From Nageia nagi (Eukaryota > Pinophyta): a stretch of DNA of 64,000 nt. Under the pieces are notes generated by a model. The model was not told the DNA's origin and made no database searches. It saw nothing but the letters and a program-made list of their open reading frames with translations. The position numbers and the translations under genes are program-made. The DNA lies in NCBI GenBank assembly GCA_050084985.1, contig JBITNC010000001.1:159154001-159218000 (forward strand). Reading direction: 5' to 3'. This document shows, one piece after another, positions 21,547-33,600 of this stretch (positions are counted from its first letter, which is position 1; each line of letters starts with the position of its first letter).

Positions 21547-22524
21547 GGGAGGTGAAGGTGGCAGACAGTTAGTGAAGACTTGGTTGCTCCTACCGATGAG
21601 AAGGCTCTTGAAGTATACAACTCAAAGAATGAGTTAGCAACTTCAATGATTTATCGTGCAGTTTCAGATGATGTCCTTCTCATGATTTCTTCATCAACTT
21701 CAGCAAAGGAAGCTTGGGATAGGCTAAATAAAATTTACCTTGGGTCCAAGTTTTTAAGGAGGTTCACCATTCTACAAAAGTTGTTGCAATATCGACAAAA
21801 TGAAGATGAAAGTGCCTCCATCTACTTAAATAAAATCATTGACCTTAGGACACAACTGGTTGGTTGTGGGTGCAACTGGATCAATGATGAGTTCATGGTC
21901 TTCATCATTCTTCAAATCCTTACTATAAAATTTAGCAACTTTATCACAGTTATGGAAATAAGGCTCGATGATGAAGAAGATGTCATCTCACTTGATAACC
22001 TTTCTAGACTCCTTCTGAAGCATGAGGAAACTTTGAACAAGAAAATGTTGAACCTTTCTCCAAAGGATAATAGCATTGCTCTAGGAGCAACCAAAACTCC
22101 TTTCAAGAAAAAGTTCAAACATTATAAATTCAAAGATAACAAGTCCTCATCTACCTTTAGGAAGAATGACAAAAAGGGCAACAACAACAATCATGGCAAC
22201 TACAAGCAAAGGAATGAGAAAGCTGGATCAAGTAATCCAACACCTCAGGAAAAGTTTGATGGAAATTGTAACTTTTATGGTATCTTTGGGCACAAAGAGT
22301 ATGATTTTCGCAAAAAGAAATTTGCTCAAAAAGGTAAGGGAAATGCAAATATGAGAAATTTCAATAATAGAAAGAAGAACAAGCATACTGCTACTGTTGC
22401 CTACTACTCAATGACTCAAACTATTTCAAATGATTGGATTGTTGATTTAGGTGCACTAATCACATGTGTTATGAAAAGGATAAGTTTGAAAACTTTCATA
22501 AGTACAAAAAGGATGCAGTTGTGA
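21547..22524 (+). pseudogene. Element B gag, lacking its start and zinc knuckle
   Basis: A 314-codon frame (from 21580) plus upstream codons beginning WQTVSEDL. It aligns with A Gag over the capsid region (KNELATSMI, YLGSKF, SIYLNKIIDLRTQLVGCG). The N-terminal part is inverted away. The CCHC knuckle at 22267-22308 reads C..Y....H....F: two of the three cysteines are lost, so it should not bind zinc. A Lys/Asn-rich linker precedes it. The frame runs into the protease, where DLGA replaces the catalytic DSGA and a 1-base loss near 22454 shifts the frame. Confidence 0.85.
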
Positions 22525-25385
22525 TAGGTGATAATATAGTCCTTGATGTTCACAAAATAGGGAGTGTGAAGATTCATGGAAAGACTCTTGATAATGTCTT
22601 TTATGTGCCTAAACTAAGGATGAATCTCATATCCGTGATTCAGATTACAAGGAAAGGATGCTCATTTGAGTTTACCTCACACTCCTAGTGTGTTAAGAAA
22701 GGACTTGCCACCTTGATGAAAGGATCAGTTAAGGATGACCTTTATATTGTGGATCAAGTACCTTCAAAAATTTGTCTTGCTGCAAATGTTTGTTCAAAAG
22801 GTAATGTTTGGCATCAATGATTAGGGCACCTTAACCACAAGAGTATTTAAGATATGAAAACTCAAGCACTTATGGAAGGTTTACCTAATATTTCACCCAC
22901 AATTGGTCTATGTGAAAGGTGCATTCTAGGAAAGATGAATAGGCAAAAGTTTGAAAAAGATAAGGCAACTCGGGCTACTCATCCTCTTCAGCTTATGCAT
23001 TCAGATTTGATGGGTCCTTTTTAGACTAAGTCCTAGGGGGAGCTTCTTATGTTCTGACCTTCATTGATGACTTCAGTAGGATGACATTTGGTTATCTACT
23101 TGAGCACAAGGATCAAACTTTTGACAGGTTTAAAGACTTCAAGGCACTTGTTTAAAATCAAACTAATTTTAAGATCAAGATGCTGAGATCTAATAATGGG
23201 GGTGAATATAATAGCAATGAGTTTAACGATTATTGTGTTAAACATGGGATTAAGCGGTAATTCATAATCCCTTACACCTCTCAGCAAAATGGAGTTGCTA
23301 AAAGGAAGAATAGCACCATTATGAAAATGGCAAGATGCATGTTGGGTAACCTTCCTAGTTTCTTATGGGGAGAAGCTGTTCACATTACTATTCACACCCT
23401 AAATAGGTGTCCTATTAAGGCAGTTGAAGGTAAAACTCCGTATGAAGCATGGACAGGAAAGAAACCTAACCTCTCACACTTTAAGGTCTTCGGTTGTGAT
23501 GCATTTACCTTCATTACCTCAGAGAAAAGAAAGAAGCTAGATAAACGATAAAAAAAAATGCATCTTTGTGGGGTATGATAATCAGCATAGAGGTTACAGG
23601 CTCTACTCCTCATCCCATAAAATAGTCTTTATTTATAGGGATGTCAAGTTCAATGAACTTTCTGAGGATACGAGCTCTCATGCTGAGGTGTCTAAATCAG
23701 ATGATTCTTTGCCTGCACCTAACTGGTTGGATGATCATGTAGAGAAGTCACCATAAGAGCAAAATTCTCTAGCACAGAGAATTACAAGGAGTATGACCTT
23801 GAATAGCTCTTTATTTGCCAAAATTGATAATACACATGAGCCATCAACCTTCAAAGAAGCTTCCAAGCAAGAGTGTTGGATGGAAGCTATGAAAGTTAAG
23901 TATGAGGCACTCATGAAAAATGAAACTTGGGATTTGGTTCCTTATCCCAATGAGAAAAATGTGATTGGCAATAAATGGATATACAAGGTCAAGTACAATT
24001 CTGATGGAAAAATTGAAAAATATAAAGCAAGGTTAGTGGCCAAAGGATTCGCTCAAAAATATGGTATTGATTATGAGGAAACCTTTGCTCCTGTGGCCAA
24101 GATGCCTACTGTTAGAATAATCCTTGCTCTTTCTGCAGCTCAAGGCTAGAAAGCTTTTCAACTTGATGTCAAAAGTGCATTTCTCAATGGTGACTTGGAT
24201 GTTGAAATCTACATGAATCAACCAGAAGGATTTATTCCAGAAGGAAAAGAGTCTCTTGTGTGTAAGCTAAAGAAGACTTTGTATGGACTTAAGCAAGCAC
24301 CTAGAGCATGGTACAAGAAAATTTCAGGATTCTTTGCAGATATTGGTTTTTCCAAGTGCTTCTCAGATTCAAATCTCTATGTACTCAATCAAGGAAAAGA
24401 TGTGGTCTTAATTCTCCTTTATGTGGATGATCTTCTCATAACAGGAAATAATATTAAAATCATCCAAGAGTGCATCTTCAAACTAAAGGCAACATTTGAA
24501 ATGACTGATCTAGGTCTATTGCATTACTATCTTGGGATGCAAGTATACCAACACAAAGATTGTACTTATCTTAGTCAATCTAAGTATATATCAGACATCT
24601 TGCAAAAGTTTGGAATGGAGGAGTGTAAATATGTTGTAGTACCTATTTCTTCTCGAATCGTTGTATCATTGAGCTTAGATTCTCAATTGGCTGATGCTAC
24701 AGCTTATAGGCAATTGATTGGTAGTCTTCTGTATCTAACTATCTCTCATCCTGATATTGCCTTTGCAGTGAATCTAATGGCACGATTCATGCAAAAACCA
24801 TATGTTGAACACCTCAATGCTATTAAGCAAATCTTGAGGTATGTCATAGGGATAAAGGATCTTGCTCTTAAGTATTCCAAAGTACCCTCGATTGTTCTCT
24901 CAGGGTTCTCAGATTCTGATTATGGGGGAGATAGAGATGATAGAAAATCAACCTCTGCATATGTGTTTAGCATTGGTTCAGGTGCTATCTCTTGGGCTTC
25001 CAAGAAGCAACCTACTGTGACTCTTTCTACCATTGAAGCTGAATATCGAGCCATGTCTATTACTGCCCAAGATGCTATTTAGTTGAGGCATCTTTTGAAC
25101 AAAATTGGGTATAAGCAAAATGGCCCATCTCTTATTTCGTCTGACAATCAATCGGCTATCTCTTTGGCTAAGAATCCTGTGTTCCATCAGCGAACCAAAC
25201 ATGTGGAAATCTAAGCCCATTTTATCAGGGAGAAGGTTCTAGATGACATCATACACTTGCAGTATTGTCCATCTACTGAAAACTCTGCTAATTTGTTCAC
25301 CAAGCCCCTTCTTGAAGCTCAGTTCTGTAAGCTTAGGGATTCTCTTAGGTTGGTGAAGTTGCCCTCAAGGGGGAGTGAAGTTTAA
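22455..25385 (+). pseudogene. Element B pol (PR, IN, RT, RNase H), broken
   Basis: The protease tail is open at 22464-22688. Integrase (about 22800-23560) has stops at 22686, 22818, 22848, 23022 and 23258 plus a frameshift near 23030; its end is open at 23321-23551 with FLWGEAV and PYEAWTGKKP. Reverse transcriptase is open at 23793-24149 and again at 24195-25082 after a TGG-to-TAG stop; the latter frame holds YVDDLL and most of RNase H, ending at TAG 25080-25082. The conserved C-terminus (NLFTKPL) is readable to TAA 25383-25385. Confidence 0.9.
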
Positions 25386-25441
25386 ACTTTTGTTAGTGAT
25401 GACAACTTCACCTCTAAGAGGCCTTTTTTTATTGTACATTC

Positions 25442-25727
25442 TAGACCTCCATGGTAAGTTTGCTCTGCATGACAAACTTGTTGTACAATTATTGTTATAG
25501 AGTGTTGATTATTTTATACCTTAGTGTTAAGTTTGCTCTGCGTGACAAACTTGTTGTACATTTATACCTCCGTGGTAAGTTTGCTATGCGTGAGAAACTT
25601 GTTGTACAAATTTTGAGCATATAATTAATATACCTCCATGGTAAGTTCGCTCTGCGTGAGGAACTTGTTGTACATTCTATACCTCCGTGGTGAGTTTGCT
25701 CTGCGTGAGAAACTCGTTGTACAATTT
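25442..25727 (+). repeat. Five-copy hairpin repeat in element B 3' non-coding region
   Basis: Five units of about 45 bp share ATACCTCCGTGGT, a 24-nt hairpin, and GTTGTACA. Hairpins lie at 25456-25479, 25529-25552, 25577-25600, 25643-25666 and 25692-25715. The stem is AAGTTT/AAACTT in three, AAGTTC/GAACTT in the fourth and GAGTTT/AAACTC in the fifth, so both changed stems carry compensating changes. The 12-nt loop is near GCTCTGCGTGAC. Spacing between units is uneven (73, 48, 66, 49 bp). Element A has one unit. Role unknown. Confidence 0.8.
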
Positions 25728-26199
25728 TTATGCTCTATTTAAAATCAACACATGTCTATATACAATAGGTGACTACGAGTGATGGCTTGGCATCTCTGTG
25801 ATGACTTATAGTGCACCATTGATCAGTTATTTATAAGATGGCATTATTTGATTCTCTTATTTGAATATATGATGCATCTAACTGATTTTGTTCATGAGTT
25901 GCTTGTAGCATGCAAGATCTTCTTCAGAAATGTAGGTTACTCACCTTGTGAAAGCAAGCTCATGGAGACTCACATGTCAGCTTAAAGTTGATTGACTACT
26001 ATGTACAATGAAACCAATTGTGGTTAATGATTGTATTGTAAACCATTTTTGTCAAATGGTAATGTAGTGAGTCTCATACTAGTTCTCAAAAAGATTCTCA
26101 AATATGTAAATGTTCTCATCTCCACTTGTATCTCTATGGAGGAGAACTCTCTCTTACTCTCTCTCTTCTCTCTTCTACGCTCTATCCCAATATTGCATT

Positions 26200-26208
26200 A
26201 AAGGGGAG
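26200..26208 (+). other. Element B polypurine tract
   Basis: AAAGGGGAG directly before the right LTR. Confidence 0.85.
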
Positions 26209-26689
26209 TGTTAGAATTTGTAATGAAATATTGTGAATATCTAAACTCCTTGTAAATTCAATTAATCACTTAAGGGTATGTAGATACCTTAAGAGATTAA
26301 TTGAATTCTTTAATATGTAGACTTTGACTTTACCAAGTGGTTAGTTGGTAGGTTAAAGTTAGGTGATACATTTATTGTAACCCTAACCTTACCCTTGGGT
26401 TAAAGGGAGGTTAGGGAGGTGCTCTCAAGCTATAAATAGAGGGCCTCTCCTCTTGTAACATAACAAAGTTCTTGGAGTAAGATTACTCTACTAGTTGTGT
26501 AGGAGAGGAAGAGAATAGTTGTAAGAGGGCATACTTGAGAATTGAGATACTAGTTGTGGATGTACTCCCAAGGAGGGAGGAACCACATTACACTTGTGTT
26601 ATCTTGTGTGATTGTGTTATCTTGTGTATGATTGAATTTCCTAGTCTTAGGTCCTTGAGGATTTGTTTAGATCTAGTTCAAATCCTTCA
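26209..26689 (+). repeat. Element B right LTR
   Basis: 481 bp, nearly identical to 18382-18862. Its U3 inverted repeat (26255-26307) is slightly more perfect than that of the left copy. TATA box at 26431-26438. Target duplication TGAAA follows at 26690-26694. Confidence 0.95.
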
Positions 26690-26694
26690 TGAAA

Positions 26695-27169
26695 GCTATT
26701 CAATACTCATGGTATAACAAATAGAAGCTTAATAGGGATAGCTGCAAAGTGACCCTATCTTCTCATCAAAAAGAAACCCCCATGTCCATCCTAATCCCAA
26801 ATTCAAAAGGACTAACTAATATGGAGATGGAACTTCTCTATGATTGCTTCAATAAGAAAAACTCAAACTTTGAAGTTGATTGGAGCTCAATAGTGCAATC
26901 GATGCATGGTTGGTGTGATCAGGAGCTAGTGAAGAAAGATGATAGCCTATAGCTCATAGCTTTTTTAAACTATAGGGAAACTTTATGATAGCTTTTTAAC
27001 TCAAATGTAATTCAACAAAATATTTATATCATCATGTATATACAGGTTTTGGGGCCTTATTTTGTGGAAAACCTGTTATAAGTATTTTTTACCCTTACCT
27101 AAAAAAAATATAACTTAAGATATTGGCCTTTAAAAATATTATTATATAACAAGTAGGTATTTGGAGACA

Positions 27170-27203
<34 letters not shown>

Positions 27204-27267
27204 TCAATTATTTCAATTCAAATTAATTACTATTTATATTGGCTCCTTACAAAGTTATTTATATAGA
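26695..27267. other. Gene-poor DNA after element B
   Basis: A 67-codon open frame at 26749-26952 is unrecognised and probably chance or the end of the unit broken by element B. A (TA)n run occupies about 27172-27201. Nothing else was recognised. Confidence 0.4.
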
Positions 27268-27272
27268 TATAT

Positions 27273-27557
27273 TGTTAAGATCTTGGGTGTCCAAATTCAC
27301 TAATAGGTTTTCCTTTTGGTGTAATGGTTCATAACATTTGGTATCATAGCAGGCCATACATCCCAAGTTCGAATCCTCGAAAAGGGTTGCCATGGAAAGG
27401 GTTAACTAGCAAAGACTAGAATGAGAGCCACCACAAGTGAGAGTTGTCAAGAGTGAGAGCCGCTAAGGATGTGGAATGTAGAATATGATGGAATGTTAAG
27501 ATCCTAGGTGTGTGAATTCACTAACAGATCGACCTTTTGGTGTAATGATTTGTAACA
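27273..27557 (+). mobile_element. TRIM (terminal-repeat retrotransposon in miniature)
   Basis: A complete 285-bp element. Two 64-bp terminal repeats, 27273-27336 and 27494-27557, both start TGTTAAGATC and end in TAACA. A primer site, TTTGGTATCATAGCAGG, directly follows the left repeat and resembles the initiator-Met tRNA complement. The 157-bp interior has no coding capacity. TATAT flanks both ends (27268-27272 and 27558-27562) as a target duplication, although the site lies in TA-rich DNA. Size and plan fit plant TRIM/SMART elements, which move with proteins from other retrotransposons. Confidence 0.82.
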
Positions 27558-30510
27558 TATATTGCTTGAAATAACTATATTAGGAATATATATAGAAAGT
27601 TTTTTTTTTTCCAAAAGGAAATTTACATGTTTGTAATTAATTAGATTTGAAATAATTATTTTCGACAATAACAAAAATGATTTCATTGCTAGTTTTGCTC
27701 AAAGAAAGTATAGATATAAGAAACATATCATATTGCCATTACAAATCCAATTAACATCTACAAAAGGTATGTACATTTCTTTTCAAAAGAATGTTATCCA
27801 AATACTAAATTTTTTTCCTTTCAAAGTAATTTCACTAATCTACTATGTTTAATTTTATTCCACAAGAGAAAATGCATTTTGCTATCACAAATGATATTAA
27901 AGAATTTCTATCAATCTACCAAACTAGTAATACAAATAATACTTGTTACTTCAATTACATAAAATTGCATGTTAAATGTATAGCTAGAACCTTCTAATCT
28001 TCTCTATCTGTTGCTCATTTTTTGCAAATTGGTTTGGTCGAGTAGAACAATTTTTATGGAATGTCATGCACCTTGTAAACATTGATAAAGTGTACATACT
28101 TTTACTATATATTGTAATAATAAATAATAAATTATCTAAATTTTTATTCTCATAAAAAATACACTTATTTACTTTCATTTATTGTTGCATGCAAATTGGT
28201 GCATCTTTTCACGACCATTCCAATTACAAAAAATCCCTGAGGGAGTCACTTAGTAGAGAACCTTCAAAACATGTTTGAAAATGAGCTTCTTAAAAAATCC
28301 CCTAGTTTTAAAATTTACCACCTCCCCTTTAAATTTATTAAACCCCTCATGGTAAACCCACATATAATAAATAATAACCCTTTTTAAAAAGTTAACATTT
28401 TGCCAAAAATATTGAATCAATTATTAATACCCCCACCCTCAACTATGCACCCCTTGCCCCGTTTAACCACTCCACACATAGGAAAAATTTTAAGATTCCC
28501 CCTTAAAAAATGTCTTTTAATATGAAGACAATCAATCTTGAAACCTATTCGAAAATAGGACGATCAATTTCAAAACATGTTACTTTTGTTAGAAAAAGGG
28601 GCTAAAAATTATAAATATAAGGTGAATATATTCAAATTTGTATCAAATGGCTCCTTTGATTGTATATTTTGGTTATTTGTATTATGGTTCTTCTCCTTAT
28701 GTAAAATGATAATAACAATGAAATAAAAAGTAATTTTTAATGTGACTATGTGGATGATGCTTTTTTAATTTATAATTTTAAAGTGTATAACGAGCTAAAA
28801 CTATTCTAAATGTTGGCGTATTTTCCTAGAAAAATAAAAGAATAAATAAAATTATGGCGAACATGTTAGTAGCCAAATCCAAAATTTGAAATTTTGGATT
28901 TTAGCCATTTTGCTATGGGTTAGCCACTAACATTTTCCCTATCCACACCCCTTATTTTTTAATGGTATAATATTTTGCATGAATTTTAAATACCCCTACC
29001 CTTACAAATTACTTACCGATATACCAATGGCTTAACTAGATATTAAAAATACCCCCTCTATTTTCACACGTGGTATTTACCTTTTCCTAAGAGTGAATCC
29101 CTTGGAAAAAAAGTTTGAAGTTGGCAACATGATTGTAGATGTTATCAAACAAATAGCTTAATCAACATGTTTCAATGATAGTCACGTGCATACGTTTGCT
29201 TGCTATTTAACAATTTTTTAAAATCAAATTATTACCTTCTTGAAAAAAGAATAAAGCTTATGAAATTTACATTAAAAAAATCCATTGATTTAGATAAAAA
29301 AAATTGATAGATATAATTCTTGACACCTAAAAAAAATTAAAAAATGATTTTGAAATTTTACAATGTAAATTGATTATGAGTCTATCTTCTATTTTTACTT
29401 TATTTCAAAACTTAATAAAAAAATGACAATTTTCAATTTTAATTCAACTATTCAACATTTACATTATAAATCTTCAAAAATTTTATATGTTCCCATTGCA
29501 CGTGATGCGATTGCTAGTATAGTTCAAATTTTTTTATATTTCAAATTCAATCATTTTCTTATAAACTATGATCATTTTATGAAATATAGTTATACATTTT
29601 TTAAAAAATATTAGTGAACACTTCAATTTTTTTTTCAAAGAAGGCTATTTAAACTATTTTTATATTTTTTACCATGTATGGGTGGGAAGATTTGTGTCCA
29701 AACCTCCTACATAGCATTCTCATTACTTTCCCAACTCCCCTAACACGATGAACATTGATAAATAGTAAAAGGTTCTATTATATAGAGTAGAATTAAGATT
29801 TTTCTAAAAAATAAATTATAGAACAAACTTTTTACCATATAAAAATATTTATCAACATTCTTAAATCCCACTAACCTTTTATAAGATATAAAATCGAACA
29901 TATTCTTCTTTGAAAGATTTAAGATTTAAATTTGATAGATAAATATATATATTAAATCGATATCCATCATTTAAAGATAAATGTAATTTTCAACTTTATG
30001 AGATATTATGATTACAACAAAATCGTTCAAGCTTAGCACCTGTCACTCCTCCACACTAGAGACCAATCTAACCTCATTTATTTAAAATAAGAATTAACAA
30101 AATTGTCAAAAATCTTCATGTTTTCCTAGCAGGACCAATACTAATGTCAAAAGAAAGAGTGGTTTTAAGTCGAATTTAATGTCCCTATCTATCCACAGGG
30201 TTGGGCATGAAGGCCTCCTCTATGGATCCAGGCATAATAGCCATATGCCCACATGCAAATTGGGCAATTTGGCCACATCGGATTGAGGGGTAGCCCAAAC
30301 AAAATCATAGGGTCATCGGTTCAGGCAAAAAACCGTCAAACCAAGGAACAGACGCAACAATAAATCTCCTCGCCCCGTACCCAAAAAAAACACAGAAGGT
30401 CAAAGATCTCACAAGGAGGGAGAGCTGCAGCTGACAGCTTGAGATTTAATATCGAAAACGTTTCAAATAATTAAAATAAAGATTGGAAATTTTGGTTGTG
30501 ATCTGAAGGA
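27558..30510. other. AT-rich intergenic DNA upstream of PEX22
   Basis: Only short chance frames are seen. A small foldback sits at 28863-28933. The last 300 bp before the PEX22 start are less AT-rich and must contain its promoter and 5' untranslated region, but I see no convincing TATA box or initiator, so none is called. Confidence 0.45.
28863..28933. repeat. Small foldback (hairpin-forming) sequence
   Basis: An inner perfect inverted repeat, AATCCAAAAT and ATTTTGGATT around TTGAA, is enclosed by outer arms ATGTTAGTAGCC and GGTTAGCCACTAACAT (imperfect complements). It could be the core of a MITE. No target duplication was recognised. Confidence 0.5.
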
Positions 30511-30615
30511 ATGGGAGATTTTCTTAAAGAAGAACTGGTGGAGCTAATCCGAAGATTGGGCGCTTATGTGAATGTCAAGATGTCCAATCTCATCGCCCTC
30601 TTCATCAGTCACAAG
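30511..30615 (+). CDS. PEX22: PEX22 exon 1
   Basis: 35 codons from the ATG; no in-frame upstream ATG with matching sequence was seen. Contains ELVELIRRL and VNVKMSNL, both typical of the PEX22 N-terminus. Donor GTATCT. Intron 1 (3117 bp) follows, with one 133-codon chance frame at 31493-31894. Confidence 0.9.
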
Positions 30616-33600
30616 GTATCTGTTTACTAGATCTCTTATTTCTTTAACTACCATGAAAAATTTTTTGTGGGCAAATGATGGTTTGATGTTGAAATTCTTT
30701 TAGATTTATTTTTTGGGGCAAGGAAGGGGTATTTGGATTTTTTTGAGGCGGGCGTATGTTTTTGTTCACTTTGTGCTTATTACTATAATATTCTTCTTCT
30801 GGGTCTAGGGTGTCTATGCCGTTCTGTAGTTGGCAGGGCTAATTGACTGCCCAAAATTTCTTTATTCAATTTAGGTCCATGGGGCCGTTGGCAAATGGGA
30901 AGTTGGAGAATTACCTCTGTTCTGACTATTTAAAAGGAGCTTGTCTATCAATAAAGTTCAGTACAACTTGATTGCTATGTATATTTTTGGTGCCCTCTTT
31001 TTGTGTTTGGTTTTAGAATTATGGATCTGAGAAGTCTTGGAATTAGATTCGTTCTCATCGACATTCGGAATATTTCTCCAGGGTTTTCCAGAGCACGTGT
31101 ACGGTGATTCTAATGATTTATGTTTTTGACATCTCCAGTCCTAACTATGGAACCCATCATCAGAACTTGCAATTAGGCACACATTCTTAAATACAGAAAA
31201 AACAGTTTAGGACTCCTAACTTTAATTATTGTTAACCATGGTAAGTCGAATGAGAGTATGTTTTACCATTTGTTGCTTAACATGGTAAGTAAGAATGAAG
31301 ATATTTTTAAGAATCTCAATCACCTGGATAGGTGTCTCACAAACAAGAGAAATAAGTGTTTTCCTTCATTGTGGTACAACTCAATTGGTATTGATAAATA
31401 GGTATCAAAAAATAGATAACTAATTTATACGTAACGTCCAAAAATGCCAAGAAATTTTTAATGCTTGTATAATATACCCATTAGTTCTATTCTTGAGAAT
31501 GTCAAGGGTCCCTTACCAAGACTTACATGAACACTTCTCATCATTTCTTTTGAGATTACTCAGATGTTTCTTAAATCTTAATCTTGAATGTTTCCCTCAG
31601 CTTCCTTTTGAAACTGTCAGGACCGAGATTATTTTAATCATAAAACGATATTTTAGTTACACGTCCTTAACCCAAAAAGCAGAAAAGTATGTATCATGTA
31701 CATTATTTGATAGAAAATTTGCCTCATCCCTGAAACAAAATATTCAAACTCCAACTTGGGAACTATTAAAAAGTTTTGCAAAAGCTTTTATCATTGGAAA
31801 CTACTGGCTATATGGCAAAAAATGCTTAATATCTACTATAACTGGCAAAACTATACTCGGCTACTATAGTATATTTCTTATTAATACTGTTTGACTGAAC
31901 TGGAAGCAGGAAGGAGAATCCATATTGAACTGATATCATCTGTTGAACAAGGGCCCTGAAAATATGTTTTTATGGAGGACAGAGACATTTCACTATTTGT
32001 CAGATAGATTTATGAGGATTGGTTTCAAACCGTTCCCAGCCTATCATGTGCATTTGTATGATTTCAGCATGCATTGGGTAATCACAAGACATTGCCGTGG
32101 AGGAATTTTGAATCATCTTTACTTGTTCAAACTATTTGCCCCAGTGCGCAGTTCAATGACAATCTATTTCTAAAGAATGATGTGTCTGGGAAATTATTGT
32201 GATTAGTTATCTTTGGAATTTTGGGTATAGGAGATGGGAAAGGTGTTCACAGTTAACAATTTTATATCCCCAGCGTATTGCCCTTACCATATCCCAGCTG
32301 CATGTGTTGGTCAGAATATAATATTATAAACAAAGGTGTCCTTTTCTTATGTGAAATTATAAACATGGTTTTGGTTAAACCAAAACTTTTGAGAATTGTC
32401 CTCTGGATATGAACGAACAACAGGGATCAGGGGTCTTTGTATCAATGAAACTAGCCCTGTAGTGTTTGATCACTTTCAATCTTCCTCTAATGTTTTTTTA
32501 TTTATTTAGTCACTTGTTATGAAGTGTAAATCATAAACTTGTACTAATAATGCAAATGATTCCTCACCTAGTTTAAAGTTTAAAAGCTAGAGACTCTTAT
32601 GGAATTTATGAGACAATTATTTGGCATCAGTAGTTTAAATTTTAAACAATGAAAAGTTAATATTTTACAGGTGTCAGTGAAGTTATTCTCTTTGATGACG
32701 ATGATAAATTAAGTCCCATAAGATAGTAATCTAGAGCAGGTGCAAAACATTAAGCCTTTTAAAATTGGATAGACCATAATATGACTATTTTCCCTCTAGA
32801 AGTATTCTTAATGTGACGACTATGTGAAGAAGGGGAGTTGCCTATAGGATCCATACAAGAAGGGATTCTTTTAAGTTTGCCTTCTTGGAAAGGAACTCTT
32901 GACACTTTTTTGATGATTTATTACTCTGTTGCCTGGTCCGATGGATTAGAAAATTTCATCCAATGGTTCCAACCAAGCAATCTTTGTTTGGCTTGAAGAA
33001 TGTTTGATGGACACACATACTTAAATGGCAAAAATGACTGAATACCTGAGTTGTACATGCTTTTATGCATATGTGACGTCCTTCCATACTGCATACATTG
33101 GCCATCCATTTAATTTACATTATGCCCTACCTACTGTAGGGAAGTCAACATCTAGGACCATTTCCTATGCCAAATTCAGTCACAAATTTAGGATCTTTGG
33201 CCATAACTTTAGAGTTTGCAACATGATTTGTATTTTGCCAAGGTCCAAAATAGAAAAAGCTGCTAGGATATCTGTTTTTCCTCCTGTAACAGCCTTCCTC
33301 AGGCAATCCCGGGTTGCCTTCTATAGCCTAGCCCTTTAGTATCTTCTGCCCATTGCTCCTTCTATCATGATGCTATTTTTCTTTGTTTTTTTGCAATTCA
33401 ATGATTTTTTATTCTAGTAGGTTAATGGCGTCAGAGGTTTTATTATACACACATACGAAAATACATTGATTGGTTTACATTTTATCAAAAAGCATATCGA
33501 TCTTACATACATTTTGAATGTAGACATGACGCACACTGTTCTGACTGTTTTCATTTAAAAATATGAATAATATTATTCAAAGCTAGGAAGTAAGTTAGAC

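Larger units (their letters stand above)
18382..26689 (+). mobile_element. Copia LTR retrotransposon B, recent but non-coding
   Basis: An 8308-bp element bounded by 481-bp LTRs that differ at about six positions by eye (near 1.2%) and by a perfect 5-bp target duplication, so the insertion looks recent. The interior is nevertheless dead: the leader and Gag start are inverted, a GC-rich filler is present, and gag-pol has frameshifts and many stops. It probably moved with proteins supplied by another copy; LTR gene conversion is the alternative. Domain order (integrase before reverse transcriptase) and alignment to A place both in one Copia lineage. Confidence 0.93.

Noticed and set aside
31493-31894. 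133-codon ORF in PEX22 intron 1
   Set aside because: No recognisable motif; AT-rich intron sequence with good PEX22 exons on either side.
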